NCBI GenBank assembly: GCA_023264735.1
Contig: JAHFVD010000027.1
Span: forward strand, 1-64,000
Reading direction: 5' to 3'
DNA: 64,000 nucleotides
Origin: Mycobacterium sp.
GTDB lineage: Bacteria > Actinomycetota > Actinomycetes > Mycobacteriales > Mycobacteriaceae
Part shown: in pieces, positions 19,123 to 27,796 of the stretch
Layout of the letters: the number at the start of each line of letters is the position of its first letter
Numbering within the stretch: position 1 is the stretch's first letter
The notes under the pieces: model-generated
The model's database searches: none
The model's input: the letters and a program-made list of their open reading frames with translations, nothing else
Told to the model about the DNA's origin: nothing
Program-made: the position numbers and the translations under genes

Positions 19123-19540
19123 CGCGTTTCTTCCCCTTATGCGTAGACGTCATTGGTGTCGGCGCGGGGTTCTGCGCCTCGCTCAGAGGCCTACCCGATC
19201 TGCCCGATCGGTACTCGCGTCCACAAATTCCGACCGGCCGATTTCACGAACCGTTAAGGCTGCAAGCACTTGCTCGTGGCCGAATCACGTTTGCGCGTAT
19301 CACAATTGCGTCACGACCAGCATCACGATTATTTAAGGGATCGCTGCCGGGATTAAGAACTCTCAGGAGCGGGCAGCCTTACCTCGACGAGTTCGGCGCA
19401 GAGTAAGCGCAATATCACCGGCGTAACTGTAACGCTCGCTGCCATGACGAATCATGCTCGCAGCACAGGGTTTTGCTGCGAAACCTCATCGGTACTTTGG
19501 GTTTCAGGGACGGGGAAACAAATGAAAGAGAGATGTGATC
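19123..19540. other. Intergenic region, about 420 bp, no gene seen
   Basis: A non-coding stretch with relatively higher AT content between the divergent helical-protein gene and the hemophore-like gene. It must hold promoters for both, but I could not identify a convincing iron-box (Fur/IdeR) or sigma-specific element. Short open frames crossing it lack ribosome binding sites and family features. Confidence 0.5.
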
Positions 19541-19939
19541 ATGATGTTCAGCGGTATCGCGCCAAGTAGGAAGACCGCGGCCGTCTGCACCGGCCTGTTC
19601 GTGGGGGGCATGGCGGCGGCAACTCTAGCCGCGCCAATGGCGTCGGCGGCACCCGACTGCAGCAGCGCAGGCGTTGCCAACACCGTCAGCACGGTGACCG
19701 GCTCGGCGAACCAGTACCTGGCCGCTCATCCCGGCGCCAACCAGGTGCTGACCGCGGCCTACAACCAGCCGCGCCCGCAGGCCGAGGCCAACGTGCGCGG
19801 ATATTTCACCGCCAACCCCGGTGAGTACCAGACCCTGCGCGGAATTCTGTCGCCGATCGGCGACACCCAGCAGGCGTGCAACGTCTCGGTGTTGCCGCCC
19901 AACCTGCAATCGGCCTACGACGCCTTCATGGCCGGCTGA
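19541..19939 (+). CDS. Secreted hemophore-like protein (Rv0203 family)
   Basis: A 132-residue exported protein with a signal peptide ending M-A-S-A-A and a mature helical domain of about 100 residues. Two cysteines (in P-D-C-S and Q-A-C-N) would form the disulfide seen in the family. The mature part has repeated Y-L/Y-F-x-A-N/H-P-G patterns (Y-L-A-A-H-P-G, Y-F-T-A-N-P-G), characteristic of mycobacterial hemophore-related proteins. M. tuberculosis Rv0203 carries heme to MmpL transporters, but no MmpL gene is adjacent here. An ATG-ATG pair is available; the first is used, with GAGAGA ten bases upstream. Heme binding is inferred. Confidence 0.7.
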   Translation: MMFSGIAPSRKTAAVCTGLFVGGMAAATLAAPMASAAPDCSSAGVANTVSTVTGSANQYLAAHPGANQVLTAAYNQPRPQAEANVRGYFTANPGEYQTLRGILSPIGDTQQACNVSVLPPNLQSAYDAFMAG

Positions 19940-19940
19940 T

Positions 19941-20387
19941 TCAGTCGGCCAATCTGTCCAGCGCCACCCCGATGACCTCGTCGAAGCCCCGCAGTTGCTC
20001 ATCCGTCATGCCGTCGAACAGCACCGAGCGGACCAGGTTGACGTGGTCGGGGGCGGCGCTGGCGAGGGCGTCACGACCGGCGGCGGCGATCTCGATCGTC
20101 GCCCCGCGACGGTCATCCTCGCTGTCACGGCGCTCGAGTAGGCCGCGGGCCCGCATCCGGCGCAACTGGTGGGAGACCCGGCTCTGCTCCCAGTCCAGCG
20201 CGGCGGCCAGTTCGAGCACCCTGACCGGCCCCCGCTCGGAGAGCGCGACCAATACCTCGTAGTCGGCCAGCGACAACCCGCACCGTTCCTGAAGCCGGCG
20301 GTTCATCACAACCTGCAGGCGGCTACCCAAGGCCAGATAGTTGCGCCAGATCCGCTGTTGGTCCTCGGTCAACCAGGACTGAGCCAT
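19941..20387 (-). CDS. MarR-family transcriptional regulator
   Basis: A 148-residue winged helix-turn-helix repressor. The DNA-binding region spans about residues 35-105, with the recognition helix W-E-Q-S-R-V-S-H-Q-L-R-R-M and the wing R-R-D-S-E-D-D-R-R-G-A. MarR proteins usually respond to phenolics or oxidants. The ATG at 20387 fits family N-termini (A-Q-S-W-L-T-E-D-Q-Q); an upstream in-frame ATG falls inside the palindrome. It is divergent from the pirin gene across 92 bases that contain the palindrome at 20406-20423, so control of pirin and itself is likely. It ends only one base from the hemophore-like gene end. Confidence 0.85.
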   Translation of the reverse strand: MAQSWLTEDQQRIWRNYLALGSRLQVVMNRRLQERCGLSLADYEVLVALSERGPVRVLELAAALDWEQSRVSHQLRRMRARGLLERRDSEDDRRGATIEIAAAGRDALASAAPDHVNLVRSVLFDGMTDEQLRGFDEVIGVALDRLAD

Positions 20388-20405
20388 ACGACCACCATAG
20401 CGGAA

Positions 20406-20423
20406 TACATGACACGTCATCTA
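20406..20423. promoter_or_regulatory. Candidate MarR operator
   Basis: ATGAC-AC-GTCAT flanked by matching TA outer bases (7 of 8 positions per arm symmetric) in the MarR-pirin divergent gap. Its position 19 bases upstream of the MarR ATG suits autorepression. Confidence 0.5.
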
Positions 20424-20479
20424 TGTTGTGGGAGTCAGCGCCGGCCACTTAGGCTGGCATCGACCCAAGGGGTGATGAC

Positions 20480-21235
20480 ATGGCCGCAACCGTCGACATC
20501 AGACGTGCCGCCGACCGCGCCGCGACCAAGATCGACTGGCTGGACTCCAAGCACTCGTTCTCGTTCGGGCATCACTACGACCCGGTGAACACCCACCACG
20601 GCCTGCTGCTGGTGAACAACGACGACATCGTCAAGCCCGGCAGCGGCTTTGACACCCATCCGCACCGCGACATGGAGATCGTCACCTGGGTGTTGCAGGG
20701 CTCTCTGGCGCACCAGGACTCCACCGGCCACTCCGGCGTCATCTATCCCGGTCTGGCTCAACGCATGTCGGCCGGCCGGGGCATCTTGCACTCGGAGAAG
20801 AACGATTCATGGACGCTCACCGGCCACGAAACACATAGCGAGCCAGTGCACTTCGTGCAGATGTGGGTCGTACCCGACGAGTCGGGGCTCGATCCGGGTT
20901 ATCAGCAGCTGGAGATCGACGACGAGCTGCTGCGCGGCGGCCTTGTGACGATCGCCTCCGGGATGCCCGAGCACAAGGACCAGGCGGCCATCGCAATTCG
21001 CAACCGGTATGCGGCTTTACACGGTGCGCGACTACAGCCCGGCGATACCGTCGAGTTGCCAGAAGCCCCGTATCTGCATGTGTTCGTCCCGCGCGGCGAG
21101 GTCACCCTGGAGGGCGCAGGCAAGCTGCACGAGGGTGACGCGGTGCGCTTCAGCGCGGCAGGTGGTCAGCGCGTCACCGCCACCGAACCCGCAGAGATCC
21201 TCGTCTGGGAGATGCATGCCGGCTTGGCGGGCTAG
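20480..21235 (+). CDS. Pirin-like cupin protein (Rv0181c type)
   Basis: A 251-residue bicupin protein. The metal ligands of pirins are in place: His60, His62, His104 and Glu106 (T-H-P-H-R-D-M-E and G-I-L-H-S-E). Bacterial pirins such as YhhW oxidise quercetin; others act as redox sensors or enzyme partners. M. tuberculosis Rv0181c sits at the same place near sigG. Regulation by the divergent MarR protein is likely. Its 3' end overlaps the start of the sugar dehydrogenase gene by 20 bases, so the two are probably co-translated. Confidence 0.88.
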   Translation: MAATVDIRRAADRAATKIDWLDSKHSFSFGHHYDPVNTHHGLLLVNNDDIVKPGSGFDTHPHRDMEIVTWVLQGSLAHQDSTGHSGVIYPGLAQRMSAGRGILHSEKNDSWTLTGHETHSEPVHFVQMWVVPDESGLDPGYQQLEIDDELLRGGLVTIASGMPEHKDQAAIAIRNRYAALHGARLQPGDTVELPEAPYLHVFVPRGEVTLEGAGKLHEGDAVRFSAAGGQRVTATEPAEILVWEMHAGLAG

Positions 21236-22487
21236 GGTCGCCGCCGCGGGTGTTGCGGTGGCGGTGGCAGCGTGCGCGCACCCATCGCCGCCAGCCCCGC
21301 CGGCCTCTGCTCCGACCGGCTTGGTGCCCGTCACCGTCACCGTCCCAGCCGAATTGGCCCGCACGCCGTTCGATACGCCGCGACAAGCTCTCGTGCCCAC
21401 GGGATGGACGATGTCTGTCTGGGCCCGGGTGCCGCAAGCGAGGTTGGCCACCTGGGCACCTGACGGTGCACTGCTGGTCTCGGTGCCCGCTGCGGGTCAG
21501 GTGCTCCGGTTGGCTCCCGCTCAACCGCACGTGCAGACCTCGGTGCTGCTCGACGGACTCGATCAGCCGCATGGCCTCGCGTTCGACGCGGGAACCCTGT
21601 ATGTGGCGGAAAGCGACGAGATCGACGCGTTCGCCTACAGCGCGGGCCGAGCCGGCGACCGACGCGTGATCGCAGGTGGTCTGCCCGATGCGCGCAGCCC
21701 GGAACTGGGCGGAGCCTATGCCCACGCCCTCAAGAGCGTGGCGATCGGCCCGGACGGCGCGGTGTACTTCTCGATCGGCTCGACGGGGAACATCACCGCC
21801 GACGACCGGGCAGCCGATCCGCCGCGCGCAACGATCATGCGCGTACCGCCCGGCGGCGGTGCGCCGGCCGTCTTCGCCACCGGCGTACGCAATGGAACCG
21901 GACTGGCCGTCGCGCCGGACGGATCGCTATGGACCGCGGTGAACAACCGTGATCAAGTCGCCGACCCGCACCCTGGGCCGTCGTATCGGAAGGTGACCGA
22001 CTACGTCAACGACCACCCACCGGAATCGGTCGCCCGGCTGACGCCGGGACGCGAACTGGGTTGGCCCTACTGCAATCCCGACGTCGACGGCCCGCCGGCG
22101 TTCCTGCGCGATGTGCAAACCAATGCCGACGGCAGCCGCCTCGACTGTGCTGTGCTACCGCCGCTGGAACAGACTCTCGGCGCACATTCGGCGCCACTCG
22201 GCATGAGTTTCCTCGACGGGGCGCTGCCCGCGCCATACGCGTCCGGCGCCTTGATCGGGGTGCACGGTTCGTGGAACCGAACCCCACCAAGGGCGCCGGA
22301 GGTCTCGTTCTTTAGTTGGGACAACGGTACTTTGGGCCGACGGCGTACGCTCGTCGGAGGGTTTCAGGCGCCGGACGGCACCCGCTGGGGGCGACCCGTG
22401 GCCGCGGTAGTCGGCCCGGACGGCGCGGTGTACATCACCGACGACTATGCCGGTGCGGTGTATCGCCTAGCGCCGCCGGGCCGCTGA
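21216..22487 (+). CDS. PQQ-type soluble sugar dehydrogenase, lipoprotein
   Basis: A 423-residue beta-propeller protein of the GSDH/sorbosone dehydrogenase family. An N-terminal lipobox (V-A-A-C, about Cys20) and proline-rich linker predict anchoring outside the membrane. The propeller repeats end in G-P-D-G-A-V-Y-x-x and D-G-x-L-W motifs, and the family's H-x-L-K near V-G-P-D-G (A-Y-A-H-A-L-K-S-V-A-I-G) and late H-G-S-W-N-R-T-P-P are present. PQQ as cofactor is the family rule; I see no PQQ synthesis genes here. The ATG at 21216 has GGGAG upstream and lies within the pirin 3' end. It is likely co-regulated with pirin. Confidence 0.82.
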   Translation: MPAWRARVAAAGVAVAVAACAHPSPPAPPASAPTGLVPVTVTVPAELARTPFDTPRQALVPTGWTMSVWARVPQARLATWAPDGALLVSVPAAGQVLRLAPAQPHVQTSVLLDGLDQPHGLAFDAGTLYVAESDEIDAFAYSAGRAGDRRVIAGGLPDARSPELGGAYAHALKSVAIGPDGAVYFSIGSTGNITADDRAADPPRATIMRVPPGGGAPAVFATGVRNGTGLAVAPDGSLWTAVNNRDQVADPHPGPSYRKVTDYVNDHPPESVARLTPGRELGWPYCNPDVDGPPAFLRDVQTNADGSRLDCAVLPPLEQTLGAHSAPLGMSFLDGALPAPYASGALIGVHGSWNRTPPRAPEVSFFSWDNGTLGRRRTLVGGFQAPDGTRWGRPVAAVVGPDGAVYITDDYAGAVYRLAPPGR

Positions 22488-22491
22488 CCGT

Positions 22492-22770
22492 CTAGTGGTG
22501 AACTCGGTTGCTGCGGCCGGTGATCGCCAGGTAGCCCGCGATCAGCACGACGGCGACGACGATGCCGACCAAGAACGGGATGATCGCAAACCCGCCGTTG
22601 GAGTTGGCGTATCCGACCTGGTAGGTGATCCACGTTCCCAGGAACGAACCCACCACACCGAGTAGGACCGTCATGATGACGCCGATGTTCTGCTTTCCGG
22701 GCACGACCAGTCGCGCCAGTACGCCGACGATCAGTCCGACGACGATGGCTCCGATAATCGTTCCGATCAT
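22492..22770 (-). CDS. GlsB/YeaQ/YmgE-family small membrane protein
   Basis: A 92-residue protein with three hydrophobic segments and the family's [11 protein letters not shown] and G-V-V-G-S-F-L-G motifs (transglycosylase-associated protein family, usually stress induced). A good GAGGAG ribosome binding site precedes the ATG. It is convergent with the sugar dehydrogenase gene, four bases apart. A possible SigF-like promoter lies at 22823-22847. Molecular role unknown in the family. Confidence 0.85.
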   Translation of the reverse strand: MIGTIIGAIVVGLIVGVLARLVVPGKQNIGVIMTVLLGVVGSFLGTWITYQVGYANSNGGFAIIPFLVGIVVAVVLIAGYLAITGRSNRVHH

Positions 22771-22822
22771 TGCTACTCCTCATGTTCCGGCGGGTCCGGG
22801 AGGGCACCGCGCTAACGAGTAG

Positions 22823-22847
22823 TTCCCCACCTGTGACGCGGTAAACC
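22823..22847 (-). promoter_or_regulatory. Possible SigF-like promoter for the GlsB-type gene
   Basis: On the minus strand GGTTT (22847-22843), 15 bases, then GGGAA (22827-22823), close to the mycobacterial SigF pattern GGTTT-N15-17-GGGTA. It is about 50 bases upstream of the gene. One mismatch in the -10 element; tentative. Confidence 0.3.
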
Positions 22848-23007
22848 GTCGTGCGGCCAAGTAATTGTCGGCGCGGCAAAGCAACATTGCTGGTCGTGAC
22901 GACGCCGGTGCCCAACTGTCGCAGTGCTGTTACCAAAGTTGACTGTGTGGTTGCTGAGAATAAGGGTGTTAGTGCCGTAGGAGCGTTCCAGTCATGAAAG
23001 GGCAACT

Positions 23008-24087
23008 GTGCCAACCGTCGCCGCGAAGTTGCGCCGCCTGGCCGCGGGCAGCATGGCCGTGGCCAGCTGCCTGACGCTCGCGGCGACCGCCGGTATGCCC
23101 GTCGCATCGGCGGACGGTCGCGAGCAACTGGCGCAGGCGATCGCCACCACGCGCGGCAGCTACCTGGTCTACAACTTCGGAAGTGGTTATCCCGCACCGA
23201 TGCTCAACGCGGATGGTAACTGGTACGAGCTCACCAACGGCGGTCACCTGATGATCATCAAGGCCGCCTCCAAACGGCTGACGCCTCGCCTGCTGGTCGA
23301 CACTCACACCGGCTATCAGGCCCGCTGCGAACAGACTCCAGGCACCCGCACCCGCGAGGGATTGGTGCAGGCGTCGGAGACCTACTCCCCGCTCCAGGCC
23401 TGGCAGGCGCTCGGGCAGCCGACCATCGCGATCAACGCCAACTTCTTCGATGTCCGCGGGCAGCAGGCGGGTTCGTGGAAGTCGACCGGGTGCAGCTCTC
23501 CGCTGGGCGCCTACGTCGACAACACCCAGGGCCAGGGCCGGGCCAACGCCGCAGTGACCGGGACCGTCGCCTACGCCGGCAAGCAGGCGCTGTCCGGCGG
23601 CGACGAGGTGTGGACCGCACTGACGACGATGATCCTCCCGGTCGCGGGCCCACCGTTCCTGGTTACGCCGAAGTCGCCCAACGACTATGACGCCGCCACC
23701 CCGGTGATCCAGGGGCTCCTGGACAAGGGCACCCGGTTTGCCGCGGTCAGCGGTCTCGGGTTGCTCGCCCCTGGTGACACCGGCCAGTTGAACGACCCTG
23801 GCCCCAGCGCCGCGCGCACCGCCTTGGCGTACGCCAGGGACAAGGACGAGATGTACATCTTCCAGGGCGGCAGCTACACCCCGGACCAGATCCAGGATCT
23901 CTTCCGGGGTCTGGGCAGCGACACCGCGATCCTGCTCGACGGTGGGGGGTCGTCGGCGATCGTGCTGCGCCGCGATACCGGCGGCATGTGGGCAGGCGCG
24001 GGCGTGCCGAAGGGTTCGTGCGACACGATGGCTGTGCTCTGCGATTCTCGCGAGCGCGCCTTGCCCGCGTGGCTTGGCTTCAACTGA
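23008..24087 (+). CDS. Secreted phosphodiester glycosidase family protein (NAGPA/DUF2233)
   Basis: A 359-residue exported protein: signal peptide ending V-A-S-A-D, then one NAGPA (phosphodiester glycosidase) domain. Family hallmarks seen are A-I-N-A-N-F-F-D (about residues 143-150) and the C-terminal D-G-G-G-S-S (about 312-317). Relatives remove GlcNAc from phosphodiester-linked sugars or act on envelope glycans. The GTG at 23008 follows GAAAGGG at a good distance. Four or more cysteines in the mature part could form disulfides. It appears monocistronic; the long preceding gap (22771-23007) separates it from the divergent GlsB-type gene. Confidence 0.8.
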   Translation: MPTVAAKLRRLAAGSMAVASCLTLAATAGMPVASADGREQLAQAIATTRGSYLVYNFGSGYPAPMLNADGNWYELTNGGHLMIIKAASKRLTPRLLVDTHTGYQARCEQTPGTRTREGLVQASETYSPLQAWQALGQPTIAINANFFDVRGQQAGSWKSTGCSSPLGAYVDNTQGQGRANAAVTGTVAYAGKQALSGGDEVWTALTTMILPVAGPPFLVTPKSPNDYDAATPVIQGLLDKGTRFAAVSGLGLLAPGDTGQLNDPGPSAARTALAYARDKDEMYIFQGGSYTPDQIQDLFRGLGSDTAILLDGGGSSAIVLRRDTGGMWAGAGVPKGSCDTMAVLCDSRERALPAWLGFN

Positions 24088-24370
24088 GGCTCAACGCACC
24101 GACAGCGGCAGCCAACAGCTCATCGCGGGGTCGCCCGCCCAACAAGCTGCGGCCTTGCCCCGGGCCCACCAGCTCGCGTCCAATGCTTGTGGCACCAACT
24201 CTTCCAACCCCAACCACCACCAACCAACCAGGTCTACTGCCGGGCCGGCCATCACCGGGCGTCGTGTGGATACTCAAAATGGTTGGGGTACAGATAGATT
24301 CGTTCTCTATACTCGGTGGTGTCGGGTCGTGACAACCAAGGCCGACAATAAGCAGGCAACTCCGACCCGG
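24088..24370. other. Convergent intergenic region with CCAA-rich tract and distant inverted repeat
   Basis: Between two converging genes. It holds a low-complexity CCAA-rich tract (about 24204-24230) and a perfect 9-bp inverted repeat ACCCCAACC (24207-24215) / GGTTGGGGT (24281-24289) with a 65-base loop. No gene is seen. It may act in termination; no U-tract follows. Confidence 0.35.
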
Positions 24371-27300
24371 TCAGAATCGGCGTGCGGCTTCCTGCGCCAG
24401 CTGCAGGCGTGAAGTCAGGCCGAGCTTCGTGTACACATGCGTCAGATGTGTCTGCACCGTGCGATGTGACACAAAGAGCCGTCCGGCGATGTCTTTGTTG
24501 CCCAACCCTCCACCCACCAACCGAACCACATCCAGTTCGGTCGGCGTCAGCGACGCCCACCCGCTCTTGGGCCGTTTACGCTTTCCCCGGCCACGCTGCG
24601 CATAGGCAATCGCCTCTGCGATGGGCATCGCGGCGCCTTCGGCCCATGCTGCCTCAAAGTCGTTATCACCCAGTCCATCACGCAGTGCAACCACGTTCGC
24701 CTCATGGTCAGCGTCGTAGATCTTGAACCGCACGGCCCCGGTCCTGCCACGCGCGGCTTCGGCTGCTCCGCAGAGCCTTGCCGCCTCGCGTTGGTTGCCA
24801 TCGGCGCCGAGCACACGCGCGAGGGACTCGAACAGGTCAGGTACCACCAGGTGCACCTGCACCTCTGCCGCACACCAGAGTGCCTGGTGGAGATATTGTT
24901 CCGCCGAACTGACGTTCTCTTCGGCGAGTGCAACCCGTGCGCGCGTCATCAGCGCCTGCGCCAAGCCCCAGCCAGTGGTTATCGACGCGGCCTCTCCAGC
25001 CCAGCGGTGCGCCTCCGCCAGTTCGCCGCGGCCCAGCGCGACCTCGGCCAGCGGGTAGTACACCCAATTCGCCACGAGTTGCCCAGGTGCGACCGTCAAC
25101 TGTTCTTGCGCGGTCCTGCCGGCTTCAGCTGCCGACTCCAAATCGGCAAAGGACAGAGCACCCACCGCGATACCGCCGAGCCGCAGGCCGGAGTAAAAAC
25201 TTCCCAATTCGTCGGCAAGTGCTTCGCTGGCTTGTGCCATTGCGCGGTAACCGGGTTCATCGCCTTGGTAGATCATCGCGAAGGTGAGTCCGAGCAAGCT
25301 GGTCAATCGGAAGGTGAGATCGTCGGCATCCTCGGCCTCAGACCGGACCGCCCTCAGTAGAGACGCCGCCGGCTTCAGTTCACCCTTGAGCAAGTACGTC
25401 CAACCAAGCCATCCATTACAGGCGCGCGCGACGAACCGGTCACCGATCAACTCGGCGATATCGCGTCCTTCCTCGGCGGCAGCGCCGGCTCGCACAGGGT
25501 CGCCCGCCACGTTCGCGATGTATGCCTGCCAAGCCAGCATCTGAGCGTGCAGCCAGCCATGGCCGAGTACACGCGCGAGTTCGGACGCCTCGGAGAAGTA
25601 CGGCTCCGCGGCGTTTTCGTCGAACCCCACGACGATGGCACGCGCCACCAGCGCCCTGACCAACAAGGCTGGATCCCCAAGCTCACGCGCGGTCGCCAGT
25701 GCGTGATCCACCTCGGCCATCCGGCCGGGGAGGCCGGCCCAGAACTCAAGGAAGGCGCGGTCGGCTACCGCACGGACACCCACCGTCGGAGCAACCTCTG
25801 ACCCATGAACCGTCTGGTCGTCCGACACAGCTTCGAACCATGCGAGGGCCTCCCTGATGTGACCGCGGGCCAGCCAAAATCGACACAACGCCGAGGCCAG
25901 CGTCAGAGCGCCGGTGGTATCAGAACGCTCGCGGCTCCACGTGAAGGCTGAACGAAAGTTGTCGATGTCTCGGTCCGCGCGCGCGAGAACGTGCCCCTGG
26001 TCTGTTCGCGTTGCATCCTCACACTCGGCAGCCATCGCCGTGAAATGGTATTGGTGACGGGTGCGCACGGCGTCAGCCTCCGAGGAGTCACCGAGCTTCT
26101 CCAACCCATACTGGCGCACCGTTTCCAGCATCCGGTATCGCGTACGGTCACCCATCTCTTCAGCCACGACAAGCGACTTGTCCACCAGCAGGGCGAGTAG
26201 ATCGAGGATTTGGTGTCGCTCCAGGGCTTCGTCGCTGGACACCGCCTGGACGGCGGCGAGGTCGAATCCCCCGATGAACACCGCGAGGCGGCGAAAGAGC
26301 ACCTGTTCGGGTTCAGTCAGCAGTGCGTGCGACCAGTCGACCGACGCCCGCAGCGTCTGCTGCCGGCGCACCGCCGTGCGTGAACCCCCGGTGAGAAGGC
26401 GGAACCGATCATGGAGGCTGTCGCGGATCTCCGCTATCGATAACGCCCGCGTCCGCGCCGCCGCCAGCTCAATCGCCAGCGGCATGCCATCGAGCCGGCG
26501 GCAGATCTCGGTCACCGCAGCGGCATTGTCGTCAGTCATCCGAAAATCAGGCCGCACCAGGCGGGCACGGTCGACGAAAAGCTCCATCGCCTCGTCGGTC
26601 AGCGACAGCGACGGGATTCGCCACGTCACCTCTCCAGCCAGCCCGATCGGCTCACGACTGGTGGCCAACGTCGCCACGGCGGGGCAGCCATCGACAATGG
26701 CGTGGGTCAATGCCGCACACGCGTCGAGCAGGTGCTCACAGTTGTCAAGCACGATCACCAGGCGGCGCTCACCGAGGTATCGGACGATCATGTCCGTCGC
26801 CGAGCGGTCCGGCTGGTCCGGCAGGCCCAGCACGCGAGCCATGGCAACAGGGACCAGCTCGGGGTCGGTGATCGGCGCGAGGTCGACATACCTGACGTCG
26901 TAACCAAGTTCGCCGGCGACCTGGATCGCCAGCCGTGTCTTACCCGAACCACCGGCACCGGTGAGGGTGACCAAACGGTTGCCCACAACGATGTCGCGCA
27001 ACTCGTTGATCTGTCCCCCACGCCCGACAAAACTCGTCAACTGCGCCGGAAGGCGCTGCACACCAGGGGTTGTCGATGTTCGCAACGGTGGGAACTCGTT
27101 GCGGATATCGGGGTGACAGAGCTGCACCACCCGTTCCGGTCGTGGCAGACCCCGCAATGCGTGCGAGCCAAGGTCGCTCAGCCATGTGTCGCAGGGCAGA
27201 TGGTCAACGACGATCCCCTCTGTCACACCGGACAGCACGGTCTGCCCTCCATGCGCGAGATCACGTAGCCGCGCCGTCCGGTTGATGGTCGGTCCGATGT

Positions 27301-27646
27301 AGTTACCCTCGCCGCGCAACTGAATCTCGCCGGTATGCACACCGATGCGCAGCCGGATCGGCGCCAACGGGGCTCGCTGCAGTTCCGACGCACACAGCAC
27401 CGCATCGCTGGCGCGCGCGAACGCCAATACGAAGCTGTCGCCCTCGCCCTGCTCTACCGGACGCACACCACCATGGGCGACGACGAGGTTGCCAAGTGTG
27501 TCGTCCAGCCGCGCGATGGCAGCCGTCATCTCCTCCGGTTGGCTCTCCCACAACTGGGTCGAGCCCTCGACGTCGGCTAACAGCAGCGTCACCGTGCCTG
27601 TCGGAAGTTCATTCACGGCAAGATCGCTCCACTCAGTTCGGCTCAT
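24371..27646 (-). CDS. Class III cyclase - NB-ARC ATPase - TPR - LuxR regulator
   Basis: A 1091-residue multidomain regulator like M. tuberculosis Rv0386/Rv1358/Rv2488c. Order: class III nucleotide cyclase domain (about 15-185) with metal Asp25 and Asp70 and transition-state Asn122 and Arg126; NB-ARC ATPase (about 205-480) with Walker A G-A-G-G-S-G-K-T and Walker B L-V-I-V-L-D-N; helical TPR-like region (about 500-1000); C-terminal LuxR helix-turn-helix (about 1030-1091). The substrate-specifying positions are not canonical: Gln66 replaces the usual Lys and Pro119 the usual Asp, so cyclase activity is doubtful or altered. It is divergent from a cytochrome P450 gene, a possible target. Confidence 0.88.
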   Translation of the reverse strand: MSRTEWSDLAVNELPTGTVTLLLADVEGSTQLWESQPEEMTAAIARLDDTLGNLVVAHGGVRPVEQGEGDSFVLAFARASDAVLCASELQRAPLAPIRLRIGVHTGEIQLRGEGNYIGPTINRTARLRDLAHGGQTVLSGVTEGIVVDHLPCDTWLSDLGSHALRGLPRPERVVQLCHPDIRNEFPPLRTSTTPGVQRLPAQLTSFVGRGGQINELRDIVVGNRLVTLTGAGGSGKTRLAIQVAGELGYDVRYVDLAPITDPELVPVAMARVLGLPDQPDRSATDMIVRYLGERRLVIVLDNCEHLLDACAALTHAIVDGCPAVATLATSREPIGLAGEVTWRIPSLSLTDEAMELFVDRARLVRPDFRMTDDNAAAVTEICRRLDGMPLAIELAAARTRALSIAEIRDSLHDRFRLLTGGSRTAVRRQQTLRASVDWSHALLTEPEQVLFRRLAVFIGGFDLAAVQAVSSDEALERHQILDLLALLVDKSLVVAEEMGDRTRYRMLETVRQYGLEKLGDSSEADAVRTRHQYHFTAMAAECEDATRTDQGHVLARADRDIDNFRSAFTWSRERSDTTGALTLASALCRFWLARGHIREALAWFEAVSDDQTVHGSEVAPTVGVRAVADRAFLEFWAGLPGRMAEVDHALATARELGDPALLVRALVARAIVVGFDENAAEPYFSEASELARVLGHGWLHAQMLAWQAYIANVAGDPVRAGAAAEEGRDIAELIGDRFVARACNGWLGWTYLLKGELKPAASLLRAVRSEAEDADDLTFRLTSLLGLTFAMIYQGDEPGYRAMAQASEALADELGSFYSGLRLGGIAVGALSFADLESAAEAGRTAQEQLTVAPGQLVANWVYYPLAEVALGRGELAEAHRWAGEAASITTGWGLAQALMTRARVALAEENVSSAEQYLHQALWCAAEVQVHLVVPDLFESLARVLGADGNQREAARLCGAAEAARGRTGAVRFKIYDADHEANVVALRDGLGDNDFEAAWAEGAAMPIAEAIAYAQRGRGKRKRPKSGWASLTPTELDVVRLVGGGLGNKDIAGRLFVSHRTVQTHLTHVYTKLGLTSRLQLAQEAARRF

Positions 27647-27687
27647 GTTAGCCAGCGTGCAGCTACCGCGTAGGTCAAAACATCAGC

Positions 27688-27699
27688 GTATGCGCGTAC
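27688..27699. promoter_or_regulatory. Near-palindrome in the LuxR/P450 divergent gap
   Basis: GTATGCGCGTAC is symmetric at 10 of 12 positions and sits between the divergent regulator and P450 starts. It could be an operator; chance occurrence is not excluded. Confidence 0.25.
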
Positions 27700-27796
27700 A
27701 TCTACGACCCCTGTGCTGAGTGGATACGCGCTGCAACCGATGGTGTCGCACCGCTGCCGACGGATAGTCGACTCAACAGAGAGTGGGAGGAACACC

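Noticed and set aside
22812..22823. The 12-mer CTAACGAGTAGT occurs here and again at 43385-43396, upstream of yrbE1A.
   Set aside because: Shared 12-mers are expected many times by chance in 64 kb, and no second feature links the two places.
24281..24289. ACCCCAACC/GGTTGGGGT as a regulatory RNA or attachment site.
   Set aside because: The arms are 65 bases apart and next to a low-complexity tract; no integrase or RNA features accompany it.
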